Source: Chryseobacterium sp. S0630
Lineage (GTDB): Bacteria > Bacteroidota > Bacteroidia > Flavobacteriales > Weeksellaceae
Length of the DNA stretch: 38,348 nt
NCBI RefSeq assembly: GCF_024158915.1
Contig: NZ_JAMZGF010000053.1
Location: 1 to 38,348 of the forward strand
Direction: 5' to 3'
Positions within the stretch are counted from its first letter, which is position 1, and every line of letters starts with the position of its first letter. Positions 17,178 through 25,481 of this stretch are shown piece after piece. A model generated the notes under the pieces. The model was not told where the DNA came from. It saw only the letters and a program-made list of their open reading frames with translations, and made no database searches. The position numbers were made by a program, and so were the translations under genes.

Positions 17178-18215
17178 TTACTGATTCTTTTTATAGACTG
17201 CCGGATTTTCCGGTCCGGTTACTTTAATCTTACCTAAAGCACCTTTGTTGAATGCTCTGAAGATGGCATGATCTACAATCACATATTCTCCGGGAACCGT
17301 TGCTTTAAATTCTACGATAGACGCTCCTCCGGGAGGAATTACCGTTGTCTGTACATTATCATTTATTTTGCTGCCTCCTTCAATATATACTTTGTCAAAA
17401 ATTTCACCGATAATGTGGAAGGATGAGGTCAGGTTTGGACCTCCATTCCCTACAAAGAACCTTACTGTTTCCCCTGTTTTTACCTGAAGTTCTTTATCCC
17501 CTAAAAGCGAAGCTGTATTTCCATTGAAGACTACATATTCGGGATGTTCGGCGATCGCTTTGTCCATGTCAAACTCCTGCAGTCCTTTATCCCCGAATTT
17601 TCCTTTAGTATAAAAATCTCCCTGCATGATGTAGAATTCTTTGTCTACTTTTGGAAGGCCACCTTCAGGTTCTATAAGGATGAGGCCATACATACCGTTG
17701 GCAATGTGCATTCCTACTGGTGCTGTGGCACAATGATAAACATACAGTCCGGGATTTAATGCTTTAAAATTAAATACTGCTTCCTTACCGGGAGCCACAA
17801 AAGTAGCTTCAGCACCACCACCAGGACCATTCACGGCATGAAGGTCAATATTATGGGGAAAGGTATTATTTTCATGGTTTTTAAGATGAAGTTCAATATC
17901 ATCTCCAACTCGCGCGCGGATAAAACTTCCAGGAACAGTTCCGTTGAAAGTCCAGAAATTATATTCTGTTCCGTCTGCGAGTTCACCTGTTTTTTCTATT
18001 GTTTCCAGTTTTACAATAATTTTTTTAGCGGCACGGTTTCCTACAGGAGCCGGAACATTGGGGGGAGCCGGCATTTTTAACTCTTCACTTGTTCCGTCCG
18101 TTTTGATGTTTTCGGTATTGGTGATATTGGATGTATCTCCTGAAGGGCTCTGTTTGCAGGCATTAAGAGCCATTACCGTCAATAAAGCCGAGGTAAATAA
18201 TATGGTCTTTTTCAT
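17178..18215 (-). CDS. nirK: Copper-containing nitrite reductase (AniA-type NirK)
   Basis: The 345-residue lipoprotein (lipobox LNAC, Cys20) reduces nitrite to NO in the periplasm or at the outer membrane. It has two cupredoxin domains and every expected ligand: type 1 copper His121, Cys162, His170 and Met175; type 2 copper His126, His161 and His316; plus catalytic Asp124 and His267. The region HCATAPVGMHIANGMYG and the C-terminal DHAIFRAFNKGALG closely resemble Neisseria AniA, the surface-lipoprotein class. It is second in an operon (membrane protein, nirK, nirV-like, SCO, cytochrome c), 10 bp after the first gene. An Rrf2/NsrR-like operator precedes the operon. Confidence 0.96.
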   Translation of the reverse strand: MKKTILFTSALLTVMALNACKQSPSGDTSNITNTENIKTDGTSEELKMPAPPNVPAPVGNRAAKKIIVKLETIEKTGELADGTEYNFWTFNGTVPGSFIRARVGDDIELHLKNHENNTFPHNIDLHAVNGPGGGAEATFVAPGKEAVFNFKALNPGLYVYHCATAPVGMHIANGMYGLILIEPEGGLPKVDKEFYIMQGDFYTKGKFGDKGLQEFDMDKAIAEHPEYVVFNGNTASLLGDKELQVKTGETVRFFVGNGGPNLTSSFHIIGEIFDKVYIEGGSKINDNVQTTVIPPGGASIVEFKATVPGEYVIVDHAIFRAFNKGALGKIKVTGPENPAVYKKNQ

Positions 18216-18225
18216 AATGGGAGAA

Positions 18226-18723
18226 TTAATGATTTGAATCTTTCTGCTGATCGATAGGGTGCAGAATTTTTTCAGTATTTGTTTTTTGTTTGGTAAATTG
18301 TAAAGCTATGATGATACACAGAAAGAGTGCTTTAGCAGATTCTGCATAGATAAAATAGTTATGCATTTCTGAAGGCGGGACCGGCTTTCCTGCGGACAAC
18401 AGCTGAGCCCTTGTATCAAGAACAGGAAGCATCCAGAACTTTTCCAGCAGCAAAATAATTACTACAAGGAGAACCATCAGAAAATCGGTTTTCTTGTAAT
18501 TTTTCCGACTGATACACATTACCGCAATAATTAAAATCAGAAAAACACATTGTATTTTGGTAGATATTCCGAACATCATCATTCCCAGTTCAAGCGCTAC
18601 AGGAAGAGTCATCCCGCTGACCTGAAACTTCATAGGTGTTTCCAGAAAACTAATGGTGATAAAAACACCTGTCATCAGACAAAGCATCATTAACACAAGG
18701 GGATTTTTAACATGCAGTTTCAT
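18226..18723 (-). CDS. Four-helix membrane protein leading the nirK operon, unknown function
   Basis: This 165-residue protein has four hydrophobic segments (about 9-27, 55-71, 81-100 and 122-142) and no obvious cofactor motif apart from a conserved-looking FLETPMKFQ after the first helix and HNYFIY before the last. I do not recognise a named family. It is the first gene of the nirK operon (10 bp before nirK), directly behind the operator at 18739-18764, so it is expressed with nitrite reduction. Roles in copper or haem delivery or in membrane electron transfer are possible but not supported by a motif. Confidence 0.75.
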   Translation of the reverse strand: MKLHVKNPLVLMMLCLMTGVFITISFLETPMKFQVSGMTLPVALELGMMMFGISTKIQCVFLILIIAVMCISRKNYKKTDFLMVLLVVIILLLEKFWMLPVLDTRAQLLSAGKPVPPSEMHNYFIYAESAKALFLCIIIALQFTKQKTNTEKILHPIDQQKDSNH

Positions 18724-18738
18724 TGTCTTATTATTGAG

Positions 18739-18764
18739 ATATAAACACCTTTTTGTCTTTTATT
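18739..18764 (-). promoter_or_regulatory. Rrf2/NsrR-like operator of the nirK operon
   Basis: Read on the minus strand: AATAAAAGA-N8-TGTTTATAT. It is part of a 34-bp block (18731-18764) that is identical at 31 positions to the block before the methyltransferase gene (19790-19823). The left half equals the autoregulatory palindrome of the Rrf2 gene; the right half is degenerate. Confidence 0.65.
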
Positions 18765-18766
18765 AA

Positions 18767-18785
18767 ATTGATTTTAAAAATCAAT
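18767..18785. promoter_or_regulatory. Perfect palindrome upstream of the nirK operator
   Basis: ATTGATTTT-A-AAAATCAAT is a perfect inverted repeat with 9-bp arms, centred about 24 bp upstream of the Rrf2-like operator. It contains TTGAT...ATCAA as in FNR boxes, but with a 7-bp rather than a 4-bp spacer. It may be an activator site. A TATATTFG-like -7 match on the minus strand also lies at 18914-18921 (TATATTTG), far upstream. Confidence 0.4.
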
Positions 18786-19001
18786 AAAGCAGCAGGGGTT
18801 TTAAATGGTTATGATTATATGATATTTAAACTCGGGAACGTTAATACATTAATTCTGAATTGCAGATAATCAACGGAATTGATCAGGTGAGTACTTTCTT
18901 CTTTTTTCTTATACAAATATAGAATCTATTTCTATTTAAAAAGGGTATTTTATCTGTTATTTATTCTGACTTTTGTCACCTTGTTTTTTCACTTTCAAAA
19001 A

Positions 19002-19778
19002 TTATTCTTTTCTGGCAATAATAGTAACTGCGCACATGTTTTTTTCATGTTTTTTGAATATTCTTTTCATTTGGAAAACTCTCTTTCTGATAGAAGGATT
19101 GAGTAATATATTTTTTGCAATCTTAACAGCTCCGGAAACACCTTCATCATCTATAATTCTTTCAGGTTCTAAGAGATGCATGGGAGCCGTTTCAACTTTC
19201 AGAACAGTAAAGCCTTCTTTTTTTAATAAATCTGTCCATTCAGAAACAGTGAGTGGCCGGGCATTGACTTTAATGGCTAATGCAAGTTCTTTCTGAATAT
19301 GCAGTTTAACATTATTATCCAGATCATCCGGTCTCAAAGCCAATTCATGAATTGCATAATACCCCTGAGGTTTCAAAATTCTGTAAGCTTCCCGGATAAT
19401 TTCTGCTTTTCTGTGATCTGCATGCATACTCAGCATTGCTTCTCCATATACTTTACTGACTGATTGTTCAGGTAAAAAACTCTGTGCCGCATTTCCCAAT
19501 CGGAAGAGGGCAGAGGTCTGTTTAAATGCTCTGTTCAGATCATTTACAGCATTTTGCTCAGCATCAATTCCTATATATGAGTGAGGCTTTTTTTCCAGTG
19601 TCATATGTGCTGTATAACCGAGACCGGGAGCAAATTCCACTACATCATCAGCAGGTGTTATATCCAGCATTGCCAACATTTTTTTGGTAAGAGAAAGACC
19701 ACCTGGCCGCAAAACTTTTTTGCCGATTTTAGCCAATAACCAGTGCCCCGACATTTTTTCAATATTTTCTGTATTCAT
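19002..19778 (-). CDS. Class I SAM-dependent methyltransferase
   Basis: The 258-residue protein has a Rossmann-type SAM-binding domain: motif I VVEFAPGLGYT (46-56), the acidic end of strand 2 in YIGIDAEQNA, motif with YGEAMLSMHAD, and the YRILKPQGYYAIHEL strand typical of UbiE/Methyltransf_11-type enzymes. The substrate is unknown; the C-terminal LLNPSIRKRVFQMKRIFKK region is basic. It is not obviously a denitrification enzyme, yet it has its own copy of the nirK-type operator (31 of 34 bp identical) 19 bp upstream of its start, and lies between the Rrf2 gene and the nirK operon. Joint NO-responsive control is therefore inferred. Confidence 0.85.
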   Translation of the reverse strand: MNTENIEKMSGHWLLAKIGKKVLRPGGLSLTKKMLAMLDITPADDVVEFAPGLGYTAHMTLEKKPHSYIGIDAEQNAVNDLNRAFKQTSALFRLGNAAQSFLPEQSVSKVYGEAMLSMHADHRKAEIIREAYRILKPQGYYAIHELALRPDDLDNNVKLHIQKELALAIKVNARPLTVSEWTDLLKKEGFTVLKVETAPMHLLEPERIIDDEGVSGAVKIAKNILLNPSIRKRVFQMKRIFKKHEKNMCAVTIIARKE

Positions 19779-19797
19779 AATGTTGTTTTTAATTGAT

Positions 19798-19823
19798 ATA
19801 TAAATACCTTTTTGTCTTTTATT
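19798..19823 (-). promoter_or_regulatory. Rrf2/NsrR-like operator of the methyltransferase gene
   Basis: Read on the minus strand: AATAAAAGA-N8-TATTTATAT, within the 34-bp block 19790-19823 nearly identical to that of the nirK operon. It lies in the 59-bp gap between the Rrf2 gene stop and the methyltransferase start. Confidence 0.65.
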
Positions 19824-19837
19824 TTTTTAAATTTTTT

Positions 19838-20269
19838 TTACCCTTTTAAATAGGTCAGTTTTAAATCCAGATTATCAACAAAGGTTTGGATTTTTGAAGT
19901 TTCAAGCATGATACGAAGATCCTGTCTAATGCTTTTAAACTGCTCATGAAGCGGGCACGGATGTGTTTCCGAACACTGATCAAGCCCAAGTCCGCAACCG
20001 GTAAAAAGCTTATCACCGTCAATTTCTCTTACGATATCAGCAATGGACGTATTCAGATTTTTCTGATCCATATAAAAACCTCCATTGGGGCCTTTGGCGG
20101 ATTGTACAAATCCTTTTCTGCTCAACTCCTGCAAAATTTTTGCAATAAAATGCTCTGGTGAATGGATGCTTTTTGAAATATCCTTAATTCCGACCCTGCT
20201 GTCATTTTTAGACTGCTGGGCAATATAGATCAAGGCTCTTAAAGCGTATTCACAGGTTTTTGAAAACAT
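19838..20269 (-). CDS. Rrf2-family transcriptional regulator, NsrR-like
   Basis: This 143-residue protein is a full-length Rrf2 regulator: winged helix (about 1-65, with SKTCEYALRALIYIA and the wing AKGPNGGFYMD) followed by a dimerisation helix and a cysteine-bearing loop, Cys92-x6-Cys99-x5-Cys105 (CGLGLDQC...CPLH), matching Fe-S-binding members such as NsrR and IscR. NsrR represses NO-detoxification genes until NO damages its cluster. Its own promoter holds a perfect inverted repeat, and the same half-site precedes ric-norB, the nirK operon, the methyltransferase and narK1. The NsrR-like role is inferred from this context; an IscR-like role is less likely because no isc genes are nearby. Confidence 0.85.
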   Translation of the reverse strand: MFSKTCEYALRALIYIAQQSKNDSRVGIKDISKSIHSPEHFIAKILQELSRKGFVQSAKGPNGGFYMDQKNLNTSIADIVREIDGDKLFTGCGLGLDQCSETHPCPLHEQFKSIRQDLRIMLETSKIQTFVDNLDLKLTYLKG

Positions 20270-20288
20270 TTTACTGAGTTTTATGAGA

Positions 20289-20335
20289 CAAATATAGAAA
20301 GATATTTTTAATAAAAGATAAATTAGTCTTTTATT
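20289..20335 (-). promoter_or_regulatory. Autoregulatory promoter of the Rrf2 gene with perfect operator
   Basis: The palindrome at 20310-20335, AATAAAAGA-N8-TCTTTTATT, has perfect 9-bp arms. On the minus strand it lies 13 bp upstream of TATATTTG (20289-20296), a full match to the flavobacterial -7 element, so a bound repressor would cover the -33 region. Negative autoregulation is inferred. Confidence 0.7.
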
Positions 20336-20370
20336 TTTTTCTAAATCTGATGAAGATCATCTTTAAGGGA

Positions 20371-21183
20371 TTATCCCATCATATTTTGGGTAGCTTTATT
20401 ACTCTTTCTAAGATCTGACGGTCTCGATTGGGTAAATTCATGAAAGGTATCACTAAAGGCGCTTATCGAGCTATAGCCCACATCATCGGCAATTTCATTG
20501 ATAGGTTTGTCTGTATTTAAAAGTAATTCAATGGCTTTGATGATTCTTAGTGTTTTTAAATACTGAAGGAAAGAAATATCCATATCCGCCTTGAAAAGTC
20601 GTGACAGAGAACGCTCACTCAAACCAAACCTGCTGCTGACATTGGACAGAGTCAACTTTTCCCCAATATTCCATTCCAGATAGGATACAATTTTCATCAT
20701 CTGTTTATTATGGGTGGCAGGAAGAATAATGGGTAATGGCTGTTGGTGAGTTTTTGGAAGGATTTTTTTTAGAGCAACTAAAAATTCGAAATTTTCATCC
20801 TTAGCAGTAACGTGTTTTTCATCCCAGATTTCCGAATATTTGATCATCTGGATCAGAAGTTCTGAGGCCGGATAGATTCCCAGTCTGCTGTAGAAAGGAT
20901 CTGAAGCATCATCATGAGCATAGAAATAAAGAGAACGCAGAACTGTCGCTGTATGTCCGATCTCTAAAATATGTTCCATTCCCTGCGGAATCCAAAAGAA
21001 ATGTCTTGCCGGAACCACATAGGTTCTGTTATCAATCGTAATATAGGCAATGCCACCTTCCACATAACTCAGCTGTCCTTTTGTGTGTTTGTGAAAAGGA
21101 ATCAGCTTTTCTGATTTTTCGTGCATAACAAATACACTTTTATCGTCTTTATCAATGTCCGGAAGTGCAGCAATTAATCCCAT
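20371..21183 (-). CDS. AraC-family regulator with cupin sensor domain
   Basis: The 270-residue protein has an N-terminal cupin-like domain (about 20-110, HKHTKGQLSYVEGGIAYI and PARHFFWIPQGMEH) and a C-terminal AraC-type double HTH (about 165-262, LTLSNVSSRFGLSERSLSRLF and PINEIADDVGYSSISAFSDTF). It is divergent from the TolC-HlyD-MFS operon across a short gap containing -7-like elements for both directions (21212-21219 minus, 21284-21291 plus). Regulators of this cupin-AraC type often control the adjacent efflux system, which is the likely role here. The inducer is unknown. Confidence 0.88.
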   Translation of the reverse strand: MGLIAALPDIDKDDKSVFVMHEKSEKLIPFHKHTKGQLSYVEGGIAYITIDNRTYVVPARHFFWIPQGMEHILEIGHTATVLRSLYFYAHDDASDPFYSRLGIYPASELLIQMIKYSEIWDEKHVTAKDENFEFLVALKKILPKTHQQPLPIILPATHNKQMMKIVSYLEWNIGEKLTLSNVSSRFGLSERSLSRLFKADMDISFLQYLKTLRIIKAIELLLNTDKPINEIADDVGYSSISAFSDTFHEFTQSRPSDLRKSNKATQNMMG

Positions 21184-21211
21184 AAAAAAATTTAGAATAC
21201 CAATGAAAATA

Positions 21212-21291
21212 CAAATATAATCATTTGGCCGGAATCATGTAAAAGTTGACTATTTTAGATAAATAAAATTTCAGGATTGCCAATAAATTTG
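21212..21291. promoter_or_regulatory. Divergent promoters between AraC regulator and efflux operon
   Basis: TAAATTTG at 21284-21291 (plus) and TATATTTG on the minus strand at 21212-21219 both match flavobacterial TAnnTTTG. The plus element implies transcription from about 21298, which supports ATG 21316 as the start of the TolC-like gene rather than the in-frame codon at 21277. No convincing -33 elements at ideal spacing were found. Confidence 0.45.
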
Positions 21292-21315
21292 CAGTGCAAT
21301 AATTCAAAAATTCAA

Positions 21316-22638
21316 ATGAAAATTTATGTCGCCGGATTGCTGATGCTTGGAATTTCCTCCACTATATCAGCTCAGACCGGCAGTCCAACAAAGGATACCA
21401 TACGACTCTCCCTAAAAGACGCATGGCAAAAAGCGGAAGAAAACAGCCGTCATATCAGAATCAATACCATCAATGTAGACATTGCCGAAGCTGAAGTAAA
21501 AGATGCCAAAAGAGAGCGTCTTCCGGAAATAGAAGTTAAAGGTTCTGCAGAAAAAGCTTCCAATATTCCCATCTATGAAAACGGAATTTTTTCCAAACCA
21601 ACACAGCATGAAGTGATTCATACGCTGTACAGAGCCGGAGCAGATTTTTACCTTAACATTTATAACGGAAATAAGCTGAATCTTAAGATTAAGGAAAATC
21701 AGACCCTTCAGAAAATTAAGGATATTCAGAAAGAACAGTCGGTTTCAGACATACATTATAAAACTGCAGCTCTTTATCTTGAATTACAGAAAACATTAAT
21801 CTTCAGAGATCTTATCAAACAGGATATCACTGATCAGAAGACACAGCTTAAAGAGATACAGACTCTTTATAAAAATGGAGTGGTATTGAAAAGTGATGTT
21901 TTAAGGATTGAACTGGAACTTTCCAAAAGAAAAATGGCTCTGGTGACTATAGAAAATGATATCCTCATTGCAATGCAGAAACTGAATATTATTCTTGGAA
22001 TTCCGGATGAGCAGATTGTTATCCCTGAAGCACCGTTTAATCAGTGGAATGAGAGTACAACTTATACTGAGTATCTCAAACTGGCACTGGATCATTCTTT
22101 TGATTATCATGTTTCTGAACAGCAGACAGCACTGAGTATGATCAAACTGAAACAGGTAAAAGCCAATGTAAGACCTAAAATAGGGATGTATGGTGAATTT
22201 TATTATGCCAATCCGCAGATTTTCCTTTATCCCTATAATCCTTATTGGTATTCATTGGGAATCGTTGGAATTAAAGCGTCGTTTTCTATCTCTTCCCTTT
22301 ACCATAACACCCATAAAGTAAAGGCTGCCCAGCTGGAGTTTGAAAAAGAAGAGGAAGTGCACAAGGATACGGAAGATAAAGTAAGACAACAGGTGAAAGA
22401 AGCTTATCTGCGTTACCAGGAAGCTTTAGAACAGATAAAAGTGGCAGAAGCCAATGTGGCTCAGGCAAAGGAAAATGCACGTATTATCAAAAATACTTAC
22501 TTCAGCCAGACTTCTCTTATCACTGAGCTTTTGGATGCAGATATACAGCTGCTTCAGACAAAATTCGAGCTTGAAGCCGCCAAAATTATGGCACAAAATA
22601 ATTATTATTTACTACAAAACATTACAGGCGTTTTATAA
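21316..22638 (+). CDS. TolC-family outer-membrane efflux channel
   Basis: From ATG 21316 the protein has 440 residues: a signal peptide (MKIYVAGLLMLGISSTISAQ) followed by two repeated outer-membrane-efflux-protein halves made of long amphipathic helices (SLKDAWQKAEENSRHIRIN near residue 30 and, later, KDTEDKVRQQVKEAYLRYQE). Length is typical of TolC-like channels. It begins the operon and is followed 4 bp later by the HlyD-type adaptor, so the three proteins should form a tripartite pump from inner membrane to exterior. The exported compound is unknown; the divergent AraC gene is the likely regulator. Confidence 0.9.
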   Translation: MKIYVAGLLMLGISSTISAQTGSPTKDTIRLSLKDAWQKAEENSRHIRINTINVDIAEAEVKDAKRERLPEIEVKGSAEKASNIPIYENGIFSKPTQHEVIHTLYRAGADFYLNIYNGNKLNLKIKENQTLQKIKDIQKEQSVSDIHYKTAALYLELQKTLIFRDLIKQDITDQKTQLKEIQTLYKNGVVLKSDVLRIELELSKRKMALVTIENDILIAMQKLNIILGIPDEQIVIPEAPFNQWNESTTYTEYLKLALDHSFDYHVSEQQTALSMIKLKQVKANVRPKIGMYGEFYYANPQIFLYPYNPYWYSLGIVGIKASFSISSLYHNTHKVKAAQLEFEKEEEVHKDTEDKVRQQVKEAYLRYQEALEQIKVAEANVAQAKENARIIKNTYFSQTSLITELLDADIQLLQTKFELEAAKIMAQNNYYLLQNITGVL

Positions 22639-22642
22639 TACA

Positions 22643-23707
22643 ATGAAAAAAAAATATACTCCCACCGATAGAATGATCACGAAGATCACAGGATGGATTT
22701 CAGTTGTAATCGTTGCCGCACTTGCTGTCTGGGGCGGTTTTACCTTAAAAAATTATTATGCATATGAGCAGACCAATGATGCACAGGTTCAGGAATATGT
22801 CAATCCTATTATTTCAAGAGCCGGAGGATTCATTGTAGCCGTAAAGTTTGAAGAGAATCAGGAAGTTAAAAAAGGAGATACTCTTTTGATTATTGATAAT
22901 CGAGAATATATTCTTCAGGAAAAACAGACTCAGGCTGCCATTCAGAAAGCCCGTGCCCAATTGAGAGTATTGGAAAGTACGACAGGAACTACAGAAAAGG
23001 AAGCTGCAGCAGCAATGGCTCAGGTAGATGCCAGTAAAGCAAAGGTCTGGAAACAACAGCTTGATTATAACCGATATAAAAAGTTGTATGATGAAGAATC
23101 TGCGACCAAACAACGTCTTGAGGATGTGAAAGCAACCCTGGATGTCAATGAAAGCGATTATCAGTCTTCACAGGATAATTATGCCGCTTCGGTATCCAAG
23201 ATCAATGATATACGGGCAGAAAAAACAGTTGTTTTAGCAGAAATTGCAAGACTGGAAGCATTGCTGGACCGTCATAAGCTGGATGTAAGTTATACCGCAG
23301 TGACCGCAGCATATGACGGAAGGATGGGAAGAAGAACCGTTGAGGTTGGGCAGATGATTGATGCCGGAGAAACGCTGGCTTTTATTGTCAATAATGAAAC
23401 CGATAAATGGGTGGTAGCCAATTATAAAGAAACTCAGATCAAGGATATGCATATCGGAGATCATGTGAAAATTGTGGCGGATTCTTATCCGGACAAAGAA
23501 TTCCAGGGAACGATTATTTCCCTTTCTCCTGCAACAGGTTCAAGTTTTTCACTGCTTCCACCAGATAACTCTACAGGGAATTACGTGAAAATTGTACAGC
23601 GTATTCCTGTAAGAATCAGAGTGGATGGACAAAGAAGTCAGATTGATGTTCTGAAAGTAGGAATGAATGTGAATGTTTACGCCAATAAAAAGCATTCCAA
23701 TGGCTAA
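22643..23707 (+). CDS. HlyD/EmrA-type periplasmic adaptor
   Basis: From ATG 22643 the protein has 354 residues with one N-terminal membrane helix (about 17-35), a barrel-sandwich (biotinyl-lipoyl-like) half PIISRAGGFIVAVKFEENQE (about 53-72), a coiled-coil hairpin (about 90-200) and the second half with YDGRMGRRTVEVGQMIDAG, then a beta-barrel with ATGSSFSLLPPDNSTGNYVK, characteristic of EmrA-like adaptors paired with MFS pumps. The frame extends upstream to 22454 but that part overlaps the TolC gene out of frame and is not expected to be used. It overlaps the MFS gene by 8 bp, indicating translational coupling. Confidence 0.92.
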   Translation: MKKKYTPTDRMITKITGWISVVIVAALAVWGGFTLKNYYAYEQTNDAQVQEYVNPIISRAGGFIVAVKFEENQEVKKGDTLLIIDNREYILQEKQTQAAIQKARAQLRVLESTTGTTEKEAAAAMAQVDASKAKVWKQQLDYNRYKKLYDEESATKQRLEDVKATLDVNESDYQSSQDNYAASVSKINDIRAEKTVVLAEIARLEALLDRHKLDVSYTAVTAAYDGRMGRRTVEVGQMIDAGETLAFIVNNETDKWVVANYKETQIKDMHIGDHVKIVADSYPDKEFQGTIISLSPATGSSFSLLPPDNSTGNYVKIVQRIPVRIRVDGQRSQIDVLKVGMNVNVYANKKHSNG

Positions 23708-25292
23708 AAGACAAATGCCCTATTTCAAAAAATGGGCTCCGGAATGGTTGGTGAAAATTATTCTTTTTTCAATGACACTTCCGGGAATCATTATCTTTTT
23801 TCTGCCATTGTCTAATCTGAATGCCGCCGCCGGATATTATGGATGTGAACCAGCGGATATCCAGTTTTCAGTAGCATTATTTTATGCAGGTTATGTAGGA
23901 TTTTATAGCCTGGAAAGACGATTTTTCAGTTTCCTGGCTGCAAAAGAATATTTTCTTCTGTTCACCACATTGCAGATTCTGGCTTGTCTGATATGCTATT
24001 TCACCCGTGAAGTCTATATTTTATTTCCGGTTCGTTTTGTGCAGGGAATGTTATTTGCCGGAAATGTAAACCTTTCACTGACTCTTATTTTTACAAGATT
24101 AAGCAGTGAAAGAGGGAGGGAGATCAGTTTTTCTGTATTTTTTGGAATCTTAATTTGTGCTTTGCCATTCAATAATCTGATTACTGCAGATCTCATCGAT
24201 TCCTATAATTTTAATATCGTTTATAAAACTGCCATATTCTCTTATCTTCCGGGGCTTGTTTTCCTGACTTTAGCTATGAGTAATTACAGAACCGATGCAA
24301 GGTTTCACCTGTATAAACTGGACTGGCAGAGTTTTGGACTTTTCAGTACGATATTGGTTTTGGTAGGATATATAACCATTTTTGGTCAGGAATATTATTG
24401 GCTGGAAGATAGCCGGATTTTAGGAAGTGTCATCGGAATTATTGTTTTAGCAGGAATCTCCATATTCCGTCAGCAGGCTATTAAAAGACCTTATATTGAT
24501 CTGCAGGTTTTCAGATACAGAAACTTTAAAGTAGGTTTACTAATACTTTTCGTGATGTATATCTGTAGGTTTGCCTCAGGAATTGTCAATACCTATTTTG
24601 CCTCAGAACTGCATTTAGATCCATTCCATATATCCTATATTAATATTTTCAATCTTGCAGGATTGGTTATTGGGGTCATTATTGCCTGTTGTATGGTTTT
24701 GCAAAAGAAAAATATACGGTATATCTGGGGACCAGGTTTTTTGATGCTATTGATCTTTCATGGGCTAATGTATTATTCTTTTGATGTTCAGGCTGATGAG
24801 TTTAATTATTACATTCCGTTATTCCTTCAGGGATTAGGGGTAGGATTGATAATGGTTCCAACAATTATTTATATTATTTCTTCCGTTCCTGCTGTTATTG
24901 GACCTTCCGCTGCTGCAACAGCATTAGCTATACGATATCTCGGATTTTGTATCAGCATTGCTCTGATCAATTTTTTTGAACTCTTTGAAAAAAGTCGTCA
25001 TTACAATGCTTTTCAGGATCATTTAAGTGCTGTAGATCCGGAAGTTAAAAATTTTCTTCATCAGCAGACGGCTAAGCTTGTTGCAAGAGGAATGTCTGAA
25101 GATAAGGCTGTAAAAGCTGCCAATAAGTTATTGGTAGGAAGAATGAATGTTCAGGATCATGTCCGTTTTGCAATGGATTATTATGAAATGATGGTTTGGC
25201 TTCTTGCTGCCTCACTGTTATTGATTTTTCTCTTCCCTTATCTCAACCGTACAGCTCTTTATCTGAAATCACGCAGACTGTCTCCTGCATAA
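23700..25292 (+). CDS. MFS efflux transporter, EmrB/DHA2-like
   Basis: From ATG 23700 the protein has 530 residues with about 14 membrane helices, the size of DHA2 (EmrB) drug:proton antiporters. Visible features are the first helix ILFSMTLPGIIIFFLPLSN, the PVRFVQGMLFAG region and a hydrophilic loop near the C-terminus (about 445-495) before the last helix. It would move the substrate across the inner membrane within the TolC-adaptor-MFS pump. The start was preferred over an in-frame ATG at 23673, which lies deeper inside the adaptor gene. A GC-rich terminator follows at 25350. Confidence 0.88.
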   Translation: MAKRQMPYFKKWAPEWLVKIILFSMTLPGIIIFFLPLSNLNAAAGYYGCEPADIQFSVALFYAGYVGFYSLERRFFSFLAAKEYFLLFTTLQILACLICYFTREVYILFPVRFVQGMLFAGNVNLSLTLIFTRLSSERGREISFSVFFGILICALPFNNLITADLIDSYNFNIVYKTAIFSYLPGLVFLTLAMSNYRTDARFHLYKLDWQSFGLFSTILVLVGYITIFGQEYYWLEDSRILGSVIGIIVLAGISIFRQQAIKRPYIDLQVFRYRNFKVGLLILFVMYICRFASGIVNTYFASELHLDPFHISYINIFNLAGLVIGVIIACCMVLQKKNIRYIWGPGFLMLLIFHGLMYYSFDVQADEFNYYIPLFLQGLGVGLIMVPTIIYIISSVPAVIGPSAAATALAIRYLGFCISIALINFFELFEKSRHYNAFQDHLSAVDPEVKNFLHQQTAKLVARGMSEDKAVKAANKLLVGRMNVQDHVRFAMDYYEMMVWLLAASLLLIFLFPYLNRTALYLKSRRLSPA

Positions 25293-25349
25293 GTGAGACA
25301 ATCATAATTTAAAAGTATAGCTTGTTAGCTAATTTTATAGTAGAGTGCT

Positions 25350-25378
25350 GAGGCTGTCTGATAAGGCGGCCTCTTTTA
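25350..25378 (+). terminator. Rho-independent terminator of the efflux operon
   Basis: GAGGC (25350-25354) pairs with GCCTC (25369-25373), and GTCT with AGGC inside, closing a GATA loop; TTTT follows. Confidence 0.8.
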
Positions 25379-25431
25379 TTCTGTTAGAAAATGGATGAAC
25401 ACTTATGGCCGGAATTGTATGTTTTTTGTCA

Positions 25432-25462
25432 TTGCAGACAAGATCCTTTCTCTCTACATTTG
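25432..25462 (+). promoter_or_regulatory. Flavobacterial-type promoter of the GlxA-like gene
   Basis: TTG at 25432-25434 and TACATTTG at 25455-25462 are separated by 20 bp, close to the flavobacterial -33/-7 arrangement. Transcription from about 25469 fixes ATG 25482 as the start and excludes the in-frame ATG at 25395. Confidence 0.65.
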
Positions 25463-25481
25463 TACTCATACAGAACGAGAT

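Noticed and set aside
18767..18785. FNR box upstream of nirK
   Set aside because: TTGAT and ATCAA are present but with a 7-bp spacer, not 4; recorded as an unassigned palindrome.
22454..22642. Longer N-terminus for the HlyD-type adaptor
   Set aside because: The extension overlaps the TolC gene out of frame; ATG 22643 gives the standard short cytoplasmic tail plus membrane helix.
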